Shown: in pieces, positions 33,716-43,569 of the stretch
Numbering within the stretch: position 1 is the first letter of the stretch
Layout of the letters: each line of letters opens with the position of its first letter
From: Rhodococcus sp. KRD162
Lineage (GTDB): Bacteria; Actinomycetota; Actinomycetes; Mycobacteriales; Mycobacteriaceae
Reading direction: 5' to 3'
Assembly (NCBI RefSeq): GCF_017168335.1
Contig: NZ_JABFAU010000004.1
Span: 222,813-286,812, forward strand
Length of the DNA: 64,000 nucleotides
Position numbers and translations under genes: made by a program
The notes under the pieces: generated by a model
Seen by the model: the letters and a program-made list of their open reading frames with translations, nothing else
Told to the model about the DNA's origin: nothing
Databases searched by the model: none

Positions 33716-34581
33716 GCGAACGCCAACGCGACGCCCGTGCTAGCGCCCCAAATGAGCATCGCCAGGCCTGAATCACGCAGTGCAGGAATCAAATCGAATC
33801 CGTGAGCGCCCTTGCGGACCGGGGAGTTCGCGCGGGCGGCAAGGGGGAGTGCCAGGAGACCCACCAGTGCCCAAGGGGTTCGAGCGATCAGGACTACGGT
33901 CATCGCGAAGGGCACCACCAGCAGTGCGAGGTGGAGGTATCGAGTGCGAGTATCGCCCAATCGAACTGCGAGCGTCAGCTTTCCGGACTCTGTGTCGGTG
34001 GGGATATCGCGGAGGTTGTTGGCCACCAGGACGGCGCTCGAGAACGATCCGACGGCCACTGCCGCCAACACGCCGGCCCAGTCGATCTGCTCGGCTTGCA
34101 CGAACTGAGTGCCGAGGACAGCGACGAGTCCGAAGAACACGAAGACCGCCACCTCGCCGAATCCGCTGTAGCCGTACGGCTTCGAACCGCCGGTGTAGTA
34201 CCACGCACCGGCAATGCAAACCACTCCCACGATGACCAGCCACCAGGCGCTGGTCGCGGCCAGCACCAACCCCGCCAGACCGCCGACCGCGAAGCAACCT
34301 ATGGCTGCCGTCTTGACTGCGCCTGCGGAGGCGGCTTTCGAGCCGACCAGTCGTAGAGGACCGACGCGATCGTCGTCGGTGCCGCGGATTCCGTCGGAGT
34401 AGTCGTTGGCGAAATTGACGCCGATGATCAGGGCCAGCGACACGATCAATGCGAGCAGTGCCTTCCACCACACCCCGGCGTTCAGCGACACGGCCGCGCC
34501 GGTGCCGACGAGGACGGGGGCGATCGCGTTCGGGAGTGTGCGCGGTCGCGCACCTTCGATCCATTGCGCAGTGGTGGCCAT
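33712..34581 (-). CDS. menA: 1,4-dihydroxy-2-naphthoate polyprenyltransferase
   Basis: MenA attaches the polyprenyl tail to 1,4-dihydroxy-2-naphthoate to form demethylmenaquinone in the membrane. The 289-aa UbiA-type protein begins [21 protein letters not shown] and has the first Asp-rich motif [20 protein letters not shown], which binds Mg2+-diphosphate. The second lies in [22 protein letters not shown]. About eight helices are predicted. Start ATG 34581. It stands as a single gene here, while the other men genes lie 8-30 kb away in this window. Confidence 0.95.
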   Translation of the reverse strand: MATTAQWIEGARPRTLPNAIAPVLVGTGAAVSLNAGVWWKALLALIVSLALIIGVNFANDYSDGIRGTDDDRVGPLRLVGSKAASAGAVKTAAIGCFAVGGLAGLVLAATSAWWLVIVGVVCIAGAWYYTGGSKPYGYSGFGEVAVFVFFGLVAVLGTQFVQAEQIDWAGVLAAVAVGSFSSAVLVANNLRDIPTDTESGKLTLAVRLGDTRTRYLHLALLVVPFAMTVVLIARTPWALVGLLALPLAARANSPVRKGAHGFDLIPALRDSGLAMLIWGASTGVALAFA

Positions 34582-34628
34582 GAGCGACGATCTTTCCGTA
34601 TCCGCGCGCCGGGCGAGAACGCGGCCGG

Positions 34629-35885
34629 TCAGAACGGCAGTCGCGGCAATACCGGCAGTGGAATGACAGGCATCTGGACGCCCGGAATCTGTGGCAGCGG
34701 CACCGTCGGTGCAGGCGGCGGTGCGGGCGGGTAATAACGCGGCTTGGGCTGCACATACGGTGCGGGGTTCTTTGCCGGTGCAGGCGGTGCAGTCGTCGTC
34801 GGGGGCGGCGGCGGGATGTCGGGAGTCGGTGACGAGGTAGTCGTCGTGGCGGTGCTGGTAGCGGTAGGCGCGCTGGTCTGCGGAACCGTCTCACCGACGC
34901 TGGCGGGCGTGCTCAGTGGCTGACTTTCGTCGCTGCTCCCGAGTGCGGTGAACACCCCGACGGCGGCGATGACACCCGCGATCGGTAGCGCGATCATCGC
35001 CAGCCGGGTCAGCGCCGGTCGGTGCGAGGCGAGGGCAGGCACGTGGGCCGCGTCGACGCGGGTGGCGTAGACGGCGGCACCGCCGGCGATCACCAGTTCG
35101 GGCCGATCCGGGACGATGACCGGTAACTGCAGAAATCGCTCCAAGGTGGCCTTGACCAGCGGGATGTTGGCCGTCCCGCCGATGGCGACGACGGCGTCGG
35201 GATAGAACTCGGCTTCGAGGCCGAGTTGCCGTACCGCGGCGGCGGCCTGTTCGGTTGCGCGGGCGATGGACAGCTCGAATATGTGCCGCTCGAGCAGGAC
35301 GTGCTCGCCGTCGGGAGTGCTCGTGGTCTGGTGCGAGGACAAGGCTTCCTTGATTCCGCGACAGAACGCCGTCAGAGCGTTCTCCTCGTCGGCGGACTGC
35401 GGTGGCCGCACGATGCCGAGGCCGAGGATGTGGTCGCGGACCACGGAATCGAAGGAGTTTCCGCTCATGGCGGTGGTTCGGATGGAACCGTAGGAGCGTC
35501 CGGATTCGACGTCCACGATGCGAATGTCGACGCCGGTGGCACCCGCGTCGAACAGTGCGATCGTTCGGTGATGCGACGGCAGTCCGGGGCGGACGTACTC
35601 GAGTGCGGCACCGGTGTGGTCGATCAGGTGTACGTCGGAGACGTATTCCTCGGACAGGGCGAGCTCGATCTCGGTGCGTTCGGTGGGAGTTCGATAGGCG
35701 ACGCCCAGTGACTGCGGTGGGTCGGGCCGGTCGACGATGCCGCGGACGACGCGTGCCACGTCCTGAGCGGAGGGCGCGAGTTGCCAGTCGTCGAACGGGG
35801 TGCCGTCGGTCCATGCGCCGTCCTCGGTGGTCCGCGCAGTGCGGATGCCGCATGTGCCCAGAGACACACCCTCGGACGAACGCAT
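34629..35885 (-). CDS. Hsp70/actin-like fold protein with one membrane helix and Pro-rich tail
   Basis: A 418-aa protein. Residues 1-270 resemble a shortened Hsp70/actin ATPase fold: [10 protein letters not shown] at the N-terminus (phosphate-1-like), [18 protein letters not shown] (phosphate-2-like) and [22 protein letters not shown] (adenosine-motif-like). One membrane helix follows ([21 protein letters not shown], about 290-313), then a Thr/Pro-rich extracytoplasmic tail ending in [10 protein letters not shown]. The layout is typical of actinobacterial membrane-anchored Hsp70-like proteins of unknown role; the ATPase loops are weak. It diverges from the large regulator gene. Confidence 0.7.
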   Translation of the reverse strand: MRSSEGVSLGTCGIRTARTTEDGAWTDGTPFDDWQLAPSAQDVARVVRGIVDRPDPPQSLGVAYRTPTERTEIELALSEEYVSDVHLIDHTGAALEYVRPGLPSHHRTIALFDAGATGVDIRIVDVESGRSYGSIRTTAMSGNSFDSVVRDHILGLGIVRPPQSADEENALTAFCRGIKEALSSHQTTSTPDGEHVLLERHIFELSIARATEQAAAAVRQLGLEAEFYPDAVVAIGGTANIPLVKATLERFLQLPVIVPDRPELVIAGGAAVYATRVDAAHVPALASHRPALTRLAMIALPIAGVIAAVGVFTALGSSDESQPLSTPASVGETVPQTSAPTATSTATTTTSSPTPDIPPPPPTTTAPPAPAKNPAPYVQPKPRYYPPAPPPAPTVPLPQIPGVQMPVIPLPVLPRLPF

Positions 35886-36050
35886 CGCTTATCCGGCCTC
35901 TCCTACGTCGGTCACGGTCTTCGGATCGGGAGAACGCACCCTCGAATGGGCGACGTCAACACTCTACCGTCTCCTGGTTTGGTTAGGCGCTCAAAACAAT
36001 CTGGAGGTCGAGTCGATGGTACCGACACCGACGCCTACGATTCGGAGACA

Positions 36051-39000
36051 GTGCACATCGATATCGCATATCCCCAGACCACGCACCTCACGGCCGAGCC
36101 ACCGGTGGTGCGGATTCTGGGTGTGGTCGCGACGGTGATCGAGGGCAGTTCGATGCCGGTTCCAGGTGCGCGAGCTCGGGCCCTGCTGGTGGCGTTGGCG
36201 CTCGCACCTGGGCGGGCACGATCGGCGCACTACCTCGTCGAGCAGGTGTGGCCGGAGCACGTACCGAGATCGCCGAAGAACGCTCTCCAGACCCAGATCT
36301 CGCGGCTGCGGGCGGCGCTGCCCAACGGTTCTCTCGAGAGCGGGCCCGCGGGGTACCGGCTGGTTCTCGACGCGGCGGACATCGATCTCGGGCGTGCGCG
36401 CACACTGGCCCGCGCCGCGCAGGACCGTCTCGGGCATTCGCAGTTCCAGGAAGCTCTCGAACTCGTAGTCGATGCTCTCGGTCTGTGGCGCGGCGACCCG
36501 GTCGACGCCGTCAGGGCGGAGGCCGATGCGATCGAGATCACGTTGAGGTCCGTACAGGTCTCGGCATTGCTCGGTCTGCGCAGATTCGGCGATGCCTTGC
36601 CGCTGGCACGAGCGCGGGCCGCCGCTGATCCGGTCGACGAGCCTGCGGCGGCCGACCTGATGCGTGCGTTGCACGGACTGGGCCGATCCAACGATGCCTT
36701 GACGGTATTTGCGACTCTGCGCCGCGAGATCGCCGATCGGTTGGGGACCGATCCTTCACCGGCCACGACGGCGTTGAACACAGAGATCCTCGGCCACGAC
36801 ACACCCAAGCTGCTGCATACGGTCGGTCTGCGTGTCGCCCCCAACGAGCTCATCGGTCGAGGCGGCGACATCGACGCTATCGAAACGCTGCTCGCCGGTT
36901 CACGCGTCACCACCGTCCTCGGCCCCGGCGGCGCGGGCAAGACGCGCATCGCACACGCGCTGGGTCATCGTGCGGCGGCGAGAATGTCGGTGACGTTCGT
37001 CGAGCTGGCCTCGCTCCGAAGCGGGGAGGACGTCGCGTCGGCCATCGGAGCGACCCTCGGGCTGACCGAGGCGGACTTCAAGGTCGGCGGATTGCAGGTC
37101 ACCCGGGTTCATTCGATCCAGGAACGCTTGGCCGAGGTCCTCTCCACCCGTCGGGGTTTGCTGATTCTCGACAATTGCGAGCACGTGATCGACGAGGTCG
37201 CACAGGTGGTGGACATGCTGGTTTCCGCGACCGATTCGGTGACCGTATTGGCCACCTCGCGTGCTCCGTTGGGAATCACGGCCGAATCGGTGTTCCCGCT
37301 TCCGTCCTTGGGTGTCTCCGGGCTCGATTCCCCTGCGACGGAACTGTTCTGTATCCGAGCGCGTGCCGTCCGGCCGTCGGCGCGGCTCGACGCCGAGGCA
37401 GTCGCCCGCCTGTGCCGGACACTCGACGGTCTGCCGCTGGCGATCGAACTGGCGGCTGCGCGAGTGAAGTCGATGACGGTCGAGGACATCGAGACCAGGT
37501 TGGATCGCCGGTTCGCGCTGCTGCAGACGCCGGACAGGACCCGGCCGGAGCGGCACCGCACGCTGCATGCCGTCATCGACTGGAGCTGGAATCTGCTCGA
37601 CGCCACCGAACAGGCCGCCGTGCGTCGTCTGTGTCGGTTCCCCGCCGGATTCGATCTCGATGCAGCGCGATGGGTTGCCGAATGGTCTGGGGTGGAGGAT
37701 ATTTCGATCGCGCTGGACGGCTTGGTGAATCAGTCGATGCTCACCGTCGTGGAAACACCTACCGGAATTCGCTACAAGATGCTCGAGACCGTCCGCGAGT
37801 ACTGCGAGGAGCAGTTGGCGGCGAGCGGGGAAGTCGATGGCGTCGCGGCTCGGCTGCGTTCGTGGTCGACGTCCATTGCGGTTCGGGTTTCCGACGGGTA
37901 CTCCGACGGTCGTGTCGCCGACGTGGTCGAGCTCGTGGAGGTCGAGCACGACAACTTGCTGTCGTTGATGAGACACTCCTTCGCGCAACGGATTTCAGAC
38001 CACGTGTGCACGTTGTTCTCGGTTCTCGGTTACTTCTGGGCCATGCGCGGTGCGCATTCGGAAGTGCTGAACTGGGCGCAGCGAGTGCAGAGCTGCATGC
38101 GCGACGGACTGCGTGGTACACCCGACGACAACGCCGCGATGGCGATGTTGGTGCTGGCGGCCCACTTTGCCCACGATGGCCATGTCCGTCGCGTGGCGCG
38201 CATTCGAGTCGACATCCGTCGACTCCTGCGCACCAGGGACGCGATCTCGCCCGGCCTGCGTTTCAACGCCGAACTGATGGTCTTCGGCATGGATGGCCGG
38301 GGTTTGGCTCGAAAGTTGGCTCTCGCCACCAGGTCCGAGCACGAGGACGTTCGGTGCAATGCCCACCTCGTCCGCGCCATGCTCGCGCAGAACTCCGGCC
38401 GGGTGTTCGAGTCGATACGCGACAGCGAGCGGGCGCTCGAGATTGCGCGGCGTCGGGGCGACCTCTGGGGTGTGGGAACGACGGCGCAGACGCTTGCAGG
38501 CTCGTACGGGCTGTCGGGTGACTACGCGCGGGCCGCGCAGTACTACCGAACCTCGGCCGAGGTGATGTGGGAGATGCACGCCTACGAGGAAAGCGTGCAG
38601 ACCCGCACCTTTCTGGCGATGGCACTGATCGGCGCAGGCAGTGTCGATGACGGACGTGCGATGCTCGACGAGTTGTCGGCCGTGGAACCACAGCGGCAGA
38701 TCACCCTCGCTTCGACGGACGAGGCCGACGCCGGAGCGTGGTGGGATCACGCTCAGCAGCAGAGCTCGGCGTCGTTGACGGCTGTGCGGGCCGCCGCCGA
38801 TATCGAGGAAGGTGCTGTCGAGCAAGGTCTGGCGGGGTTTCGGGCGGCGCTGGCCTCGGGTGGATGGCCGTCGGATGATCCAGGTGATCCGTTCATGACC
38901 ATTCTGGTGTGCGCGGCCGTCGGAGCGCACGTGCTCAACGGGGCGGCAGAGCGTGTCCGTGACACCGTCCGGGCGCTGCGGGTCGATCGATGGAATATGT

Positions 39001-39287
39001 CGATGCCCGGTGGGTTCCACGACATTCCGATGCTGGGTGCGCTGTCGTGTGCGATGGGGTCGTTCGAGCTGCACTGTGGCGATCAGGAGTTGGGCCTGCA
39101 GTTGCTGGCGGTGTCGGACCGGGCAGTGGGTCGGCAGGACTTTCCTTCGATGCGGATCGACCGGCATCTGACGGCGGCCCGAGCGATCCTGGGCGACGGT
39201 GAGGTCGACGCGGGTATCGCTCGGGCTGCCGGCTTCACCAGAACCACTGCGTTGCAGGAGATTCTGCGGTTGCTCGAGGTGGTCTAG
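36051..39287 (+). CDS. SARP/AfsR-like regulator: winged helix–BTAD–NB-ARC–helical repeats
   Basis: A 1078-aa signal-transduction regulator. Residues about 17-105 form the OmpR-type winged helix (GARARALLVALAL … NALQTQISRLRAALP). Residues about 110-255 form the BTAD helical domain. A STAND-type ATPase follows with P-loop GPGGAGKT (about 291-298), LLILDNCEHV (Walker B) and GLPLAIELAAARVKSM. The C-terminal half is TPR-like helical repeat. Such proteins often activate secondary-metabolite or transport operons. GTG 36051 is chosen from domain position; ATG 35946 is in frame upstream. Its stop overlaps that of the convergent ABC permease in CTAG. Confidence 0.85.
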   Translation: MHIDIAYPQTTHLTAEPPVVRILGVVATVIEGSSMPVPGARARALLVALALAPGRARSAHYLVEQVWPEHVPRSPKNALQTQISRLRAALPNGSLESGPAGYRLVLDAADIDLGRARTLARAAQDRLGHSQFQEALELVVDALGLWRGDPVDAVRAEADAIEITLRSVQVSALLGLRRFGDALPLARARAAADPVDEPAAADLMRALHGLGRSNDALTVFATLRREIADRLGTDPSPATTALNTEILGHDTPKLLHTVGLRVAPNELIGRGGDIDAIETLLAGSRVTTVLGPGGAGKTRIAHALGHRAAARMSVTFVELASLRSGEDVASAIGATLGLTEADFKVGGLQVTRVHSIQERLAEVLSTRRGLLILDNCEHVIDEVAQVVDMLVSATDSVTVLATSRAPLGITAESVFPLPSLGVSGLDSPATELFCIRARAVRPSARLDAEAVARLCRTLDGLPLAIELAAARVKSMTVEDIETRLDRRFALLQTPDRTRPERHRTLHAVIDWSWNLLDATEQAAVRRLCRFPAGFDLDAARWVAEWSGVEDISIALDGLVNQSMLTVVETPTGIRYKMLETVREYCEEQLAASGEVDGVAARLRSWSTSIAVRVSDGYSDGRVADVVELVEVEHDNLLSLMRHSFAQRISDHVCTLFSVLGYFWAMRGAHSEVLNWAQRVQSCMRDGLRGTPDDNAAMAMLVLAAHFAHDGHVRRVARIRVDIRRLLRTRDAISPGLRFNAELMVFGMDGRGLARKLALATRSEHEDVRCNAHLVRAMLAQNSGRVFESIRDSERALEIARRRGDLWGVGTTAQTLAGSYGLSGDYARAAQYYRTSAEVMWEMHAYEESVQTRTFLAMALIGAGSVDDGRAMLDELSAVEPQRQITLASTDEADAGAWWDHAQQQSSASLTAVRAAADIEEGAVEQGLAGFRAALASGGWPSDDPGDPFMTILVCAAVGAHVLNGAAERVRDTVRALRVDRWNMSMPGGFHDIPMLGALSCAMGSFELHCGDQELGLQLLAVSDRAVGRQDFPSMRIDRHLTAARAILGDGEVDAGIARAAGFTRTTALQEILRLLEVV

Positions 39288-40117
39288 GTTTTGCGCATGT
39301 ACATCTTCACGGTCAGGGGTGCGAATATCGCGACGATCACGGCGCCGCCGATGATCGAGTACACGACGTGAATCCCGAAGTGTCCGGCGTTGGCGAGTTC
39401 GCGGACGGCTGTCACCAGATGTGAGACGGGGTTGACGTCGGCGAATGCTTGCAGCCAGTTCGGCATCGTGCTCGTGTCGACGAACGCGTTGGACAGGAAC
39501 GTCAACGGAAAGAGCACCAGCATCGAGATGCCTTGGACCGAGGAGGCTTTGCTCATCACGGTGCCCAGTAGCGCGAAAATCCAACTGATCGACCAGGCAC
39601 AGAACATCACCAGCAGTACGGCTCCGACGAGACCGAGTGCGCCGCCTGCCGGGTGGTACCCCATTGCGAATCCGGTGAGAAAGCAGACGACCGCGGCGAT
39701 CAGGTAGCGGATGACATCTGCCATCAAAGCACCTGCCAGCGGGGCGATTCGGGCAATGGGGAGTGACCGGAATCGGTCGAAGACCCCCTTGTCCATGTCT
39801 TCTCGCAGTTGCGTACCGGTGACGACCGATCCGGTGATGACTGTCTGCACAAGAATGCCGGGCACGATCATCGGCAGGTACGTGGTGACATCGCCCGCCA
39901 CTGCGCCGCCGAAGATGTAGCTGAACATCAGGGTGAAGATGACCGGTAGCAGCACCACATCGGTGAGCTGTTCTGGGTTGTGTCGGAGTTTGAGCAGACC
40001 GCGGTATCCCATGGTGACGGACTGCGCTGCCGTGCGGGCGATACCGATGTGCCGAATTACGGGGAGGTCTGCGGGGTCGAAGTGCGTGGACGATCGTGGG
40101 TTCAGTGTGGTGGTCAT
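39284..40117 (-). CDS. ABC-2 type exporter permease (DrrB-like)
   Basis: A 277-aa integral membrane protein with six helices. It has the ABC-2 permease signature around TQLREDMDKGVFDRFRSLPIARIAPLAGALMADVIRYL and SKASSVQGISMLVLFPLTFLSNAFVDTSTMPNWLQAFADVNPVSHLV, as in daunorubicin-resistance DrrB. It pairs with the ATPase gene immediately upstream (ATGA overlap at 40114-40117). The substrate is unknown; lipids or drugs are typical. The convergent SARP regulator may govern it, which is inference from proximity. Confidence 0.88.
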   Translation of the reverse strand: MTTTLNPRSSTHFDPADLPVIRHIGIARTAAQSVTMGYRGLLKLRHNPEQLTDVVLLPVIFTLMFSYIFGGAVAGDVTTYLPMIVPGILVQTVITGSVVTGTQLREDMDKGVFDRFRSLPIARIAPLAGALMADVIRYLIAAVVCFLTGFAMGYHPAGGALGLVGAVLLVMFCAWSISWIFALLGTVMSKASSVQGISMLVLFPLTFLSNAFVDTSTMPNWLQAFADVNPVSHLVTAVRELANAGHFGIHVVYSIIGGAVIVAIFAPLTVKMYMRKT

Positions 40118-41067
40118 GCAGCATCCTCGTGTGCGTTCTTGCCGGTGAGGGTCAAGAAGACCTCGTCCAGGCTGGGTTTGGTGACGGTGATCTCGCTGAC
40201 CTCGATGCCGAAGTCGCGCAGGCGAATCAAGATGTCCGGAGTCGACGACGTGTCGGCCATCGGTGCGGTCAACCGAGCTGCCTCGGCACTGACTGTCACC
40301 TCGACACCGAGATGCCCGGCGACCAGTGCGCGGGCATCGTCGATCTGGTTCCGGTCGTCGAGGGTCAGGGACAGAGCCGAGGTGCCCACCGAGGACTTGA
40401 GGCCGTCGGCGGTGTCGTCGGCGATGACGCGGCCGTGGTCGATGACGGCGATGCGGTCACAGAGTTGATCGGCCTCGTCGAGATACTGCGTGGTCAGCAG
40501 TACCGTCGAACCGTCCGCGACGAGGCGACGGATGGTGTCCCACATCTGTGCGCGGGTACGCGGATCGAGGCCGGTGGTCGGCTCGTCGAGAAACAGCAGT
40601 GGCGGTGCCGCGATGAGGCTTGCAGCCAGATCGAGCCGTCGACGCATGCCACCGGAGAACAACTTCAACGGTCGCGACGCTGCGTCCGTCAAACCGAATT
40701 CTTCGAGCAGTTCGACGGCTTTTGCTGTGCTGTCGCGTCGGCTCAGGCCGAGCAGTCGGGAGAAGACGACGAGATTTTCGGTTGCGGTGAGGTCCTCGTC
40801 GACCGATGCGTACTGGCCGGTGACACCGATGAGGGACCGGACCGCGGTGGCGTCGGCGACGACGTCTCGGCCGAAGACGCGGGCCGAGCCGCCGTCGGGT
40901 CGTAGGAGGGTGGCGAGCATGCGGACCGTGGTGGTCTTGCCCGCGCCGTTGGGGCCGAGGACGCCGTAGACCGACCCGGTGGGAACGGTCAGGCTGACAC
41001 CGTCGACGGCGCGTTGCTTGCCGAATGTCTTGACGAGGCTCTGCGCCTCGATTGCTGGTGTGGTCAT
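40114..41067 (-). CDS. ABC exporter ATPase (DrrA-like)
   Basis: A 317-aa nucleotide-binding subunit: Walker A GPNGAGKTTTVRML, signature LFSGGMRRRLDLAASLI, Walker B PPLLFLDEPTTGLDPRTRAQMW, and an H-loop around LLTTQYLDEADQLCDRI. The C-terminal domain (about 220-317) is the DrrA-type extension. It is co-translated with the permease gene. The family includes daunorubicin and ramnolipid-type exporters, so a self-resistance or lipid-export role is possible, but no biosynthetic genes adjoin. Confidence 0.9.
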   Translation of the reverse strand: MTTPAIEAQSLVKTFGKQRAVDGVSLTVPTGSVYGVLGPNGAGKTTTVRMLATLLRPDGGSARVFGRDVVADATAVRSLIGVTGQYASVDEDLTATENLVVFSRLLGLSRRDSTAKAVELLEEFGLTDAASRPLKLFSGGMRRRLDLAASLIAAPPLLFLDEPTTGLDPRTRAQMWDTIRRLVADGSTVLLTTQYLDEADQLCDRIAVIDHGRVIADDTADGLKSSVGTSALSLTLDDRNQIDDARALVAGHLGVEVTVSAEAARLTAPMADTSSTPDILIRLRDFGIEVSEITVTKPSLDEVFLTLTGKNAHEDAA

Positions 41068-41145
41068 GGGGCAACGATCGCCCCTGCCGCTTGCACGACG
41101 CTTTCGTCGCGCTTGCGTCCGCTGTCGTGTGCCGGTGTGGTGCGA

Positions 41146-41925
41146 TCAGAGTGGCAGTGAGGTTTCGGTCAGGCCGACGCCACCGGTACCGCGAAGCTTT
41201 CTGAACCATTCGGTTCCGAACGCGGATGCGAGGTCTGCTGTAGCCATCTGCAGAAATGGTCCGAAGTCACCGACCTGGGTTGCGTGTGCTTCCATCGCGG
41301 CCCGCTTGGCGTCCATCACCGTGGAGACGTCGACGACCGTCGTGATCTCAGTTTCGGGCAAACCGAAGCTCTCCATGTCCGGCGGCGTCGCTTCCTCGCT
41401 CCAGTGCGGATTGGCCTCCATCAGCTTGCGCATGTGATCGCGGTTGGTGGTGGTCTCGTAGACGAAGGGCGTCTCGGCGATCTCGGTGGCACGCTTGCCG
41501 ACCACGTGAACTTGGATGTGGTCGGGATGGCCGTAGCCACCGTTCGGGTCGTAGATGGTCACGACATCGGCCTGCTCCTCGCGCAGTACCTCGGCCAACC
41601 GCTGCGCGGCGGTGTCGACGTCGACGTTGCAGAACGCGTCCGGATTGGCGTTGTCCGCGGTGCCGGCCATGCCGGAATCGGCGTAGTGCAGCCGAACGAC
41701 GCGGGCAACTCCGAGGACGGCGGCCGATCGGTCCAACTCGATGCGCCTGCGTTCGGCGAGTGTCTCACCCTCGGCGAGGATTCCGTCGGGGTACTCCCCG
41801 AGGGCACCGTCGGTTGCGGTCACCAGCACCACGCGGTGGCCTGCATCGGCGGCCAGCCGCATCACCCCTCCGGTGCCGAACACTTCGTCGTCGGGATGTG
41901 CGTGGAAGCAGACCAGAACACTCAT
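41146..41925 (-). CDS. PIG-L/LmbE-family zinc deacetylase (MshB/Mca-like)
   Basis: A 259-aa metal-dependent N-deacetylase. The zinc site is CFHAHPDDEVFGTGG with the third ligand in GGYGHPDHIQVH. The family includes MshB and Mca of mycothiol metabolism as well as GlcNAc-PI deacetylases. The substrate cannot be settled from sequence. The C-terminal region is shorter than Mca, so it may act on another amide. It is single, with about 78 bases to the ABC transporter and about 118 bases to the next divergent gene. Confidence 0.82.
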   Translation of the reverse strand: MSVLVCFHAHPDDEVFGTGGVMRLAADAGHRVVLVTATDGALGEYPDGILAEGETLAERRRIELDRSAAVLGVARVVRLHYADSGMAGTADNANPDAFCNVDVDTAAQRLAEVLREEQADVVTIYDPNGGYGHPDHIQVHVVGKRATEIAETPFVYETTTNRDHMRKLMEANPHWSEEATPPDMESFGLPETEITTVVDVSTVMDAKRAAMEAHATQVGDFGPFLQMATADLASAFGTEWFRKLRGTGGVGLTETSLPL

Positions 41926-42043
41926 GGCGTCAATGCTTGCACGTCGGAGCGGGTGCAGCCCAGTCGGCGGGCCGATCTGTTCGGGTGCCGGTGTTCGGCG
42001 TCATCACTTCAGGTCCTCGCGAATGTGCGGGAGACTGTCCCTC

Positions 42044-42415
42044 ATGACTCGTGTTGCCGATGGCGGTCCCGGTGGCCTCGACCTGTCGACGGTTCTGGCG
42101 CTCGAGCGTGAGTTGCAGACTGCGCAATGCCGCCGTGATCGTGCCAGGGTCGAGACACTGCTTGCCGACGACTTCTGCGAGGTGGGTGCCTCGGGCGCAG
42201 TGTGGGACAAGTCGTCGATACTCGACCTGCTCGGCACCGAAGACTCGAAGGTCATCGAGGTGCTCGAGCTGGACGGGCGACTGATCAGCGCGGAACTCGT
42301 TCTGGTGCACTGGATCTCGAGGGTCTCGGGAGTGCACGCGCGTCGAACCTCGTTGTGGCGGCATGCCGCTTCGGGATGGGAACTGGTACACCATCAAGGC
42401 ACGCCACTGCGGTAG
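42044..42415 (+). CDS. DUF4440 / NTF2-like small protein
   Basis: A 123-aa protein of the NTF2-like/DUF4440 type: LERELQTAQCRRDRARVETLLADDFCEVGASGAVWDKSSILDLL … VHWISRVSGVHARRTSLWRHAASGWELVHHQGTPLR. The cone-shaped fold holds a small ligand pocket; no enzyme activity is predicted. ATG 42044 with GGGAG about 10 bases upstream is preferred; an ATG at 42023 is in frame. It ends 7 bases from the convergent menE. Confidence 0.8.
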   Translation: MTRVADGGPGGLDLSTVLALERELQTAQCRRDRARVETLLADDFCEVGASGAVWDKSSILDLLGTEDSKVIEVLELDGRLISAELVLVHWISRVSGVHARRTSLWRHAASGWELVHHQGTPLR

Positions 42416-42422
42416 TCCACGC

Positions 42423-43559
42423 TCACAGTGTCGCCAGCATTGTCCGCAATGCCGCCCGATCCAGCTTTCCCGGCCCTCGGGTCGGCAGCGAGTCGACAAG
42501 GAACAGCTCGCGCGGTGCCGCTGTGACATCCAAGGACGGCGCGATGTGAGAGCGCAACTCCGCCAAGGTGACCGGGTCGGAGGCAACCACGGCGACGACT
42601 ACCTTCTGACCCAGCCGTTCGTCCGGCAATCCGACGACTGCGCATTCGAGCACGGCAGGATGCGTGGCCAGCTCGGCTTCGACCACCTGCGGTACGACGG
42701 TCAGCCCGCCGGTCGAGATGGCCTCGTCGAGTCGACCGGAAATGTTCAGGACCCCGTCGACCATGGTGCCGGCGTCGTCGGTGCGGAACCATCCGGGTTC
42801 GGCGAACGCCGGGTGATCGGGCAATCCGCGATACCCGGAGGCGAGGGTACTTCCGCCCAGCACCACTCGTCCGGCGTCGATGCGGACCACTGTGCCGCGC
42901 AACGGAACTCCGTCGTACACGCAGCCGCCGGCGGTTTCGCTCATGCCGTAGGTGCGGACCAGTCGAATGCCCGCTTCGTAGGCCCGCTCGCGCAGCGGTA
43001 TCGGCGTTGCCGCCCCGCCCAGCAGTACGGCATCCAGTGACGCGAGGGCCGCTACCGCCTCCGGATTCTCGAAGGCCTTCACCAACTGTCCTGGCACCAG
43101 CGAGGTGTAGCGCAACGGACCCGACATCCGGCCGACGGCCTCGATCAACGCGGCCGGGTCGAATCCTGCGGAGACGTCCATGATGACGGGAGCGGTCCCG
43201 GCGAGCACGCTCCGCAGCAACACCTGCAGCCCGGCGATGTGGTGTGCGGGCAACGTCAGCAGCCACGAGCCCGGACCGCCGAGTCGCTCCTCGGTGGCGG
43301 TCGCCGATGCTGTCAATGCCGATGCGGACAGCATGGCTCCCTTGGGGACTCCGGTCGTTCCGGAGGTCGCGACTACCAGCGCGACGCCGTCGTCGATGGG
43401 GGTTCCCGGCGACAGCGCCTCGTGCAGACGGCGAATCTCACGTGGGTCGTCGGCAGGGACGGGGAGTAGGGCCGGGCCGTCGCCGGCCAGTAGACGACTC
43501 AGCCGCGGCAGGAGGTCTGCCGCGGCCGGTCCGGAGGGAACGGCAACACTGTCGAGCAC
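42423..43559 (-). CDS. menE: o-succinylbenzoate--CoA ligase
   Basis: MenE adenylates o-succinylbenzoate and forms its CoA thioester in menaquinone synthesis. The 378-aa protein is a short acyl-adenylate enzyme: A3 loop VATSGTTGVPKGAML, A5 RLVRTYGMSETAGGC, YRGLPDHPAFAEPGWFRTDDAG (A7-like) and the catalytic lysine in PTRGPGKLDRAALR. GTG 43559 gives the standard MenE N-terminus (LDSVAVPSGPAAADLLPRL); an open frame runs 19 codons further. It is followed on the same strand by no men gene, and lies near menB/menC/menD. Confidence 0.93.
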   Translation of the reverse strand: MLDSVAVPSGPAAADLLPRLSRLLAGDGPALLPVPADDPREIRRLHEALSPGTPIDDGVALVVATSGTTGVPKGAMLSASALTASATATEERLGGPGSWLLTLPAHHIAGLQVLLRSVLAGTAPVIMDVSAGFDPAALIEAVGRMSGPLRYTSLVPGQLVKAFENPEAVAALASLDAVLLGGAATPIPLRERAYEAGIRLVRTYGMSETAGGCVYDGVPLRGTVVRIDAGRVVLGGSTLASGYRGLPDHPAFAEPGWFRTDDAGTMVDGVLNISGRLDEAISTGGLTVVPQVVEAELATHPAVLECAVVGLPDERLGQKVVVAVVASDPVTLAELRSHIAPSLDVTAAPRELFLVDSLPTRGPGKLDRAALRTMLATL

Positions 43560-43569
43560 ACCCGCGAGG

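Noticed and set aside
37995..40124. 709-codon minus-strand open frame antisense to the SARP gene and overlapping the permease
   Set aside because: Composition is Arg/His-rich shadow sequence with no recognisable motif, while the plus-strand regulator and minus-strand permease in other frames have clear domains.
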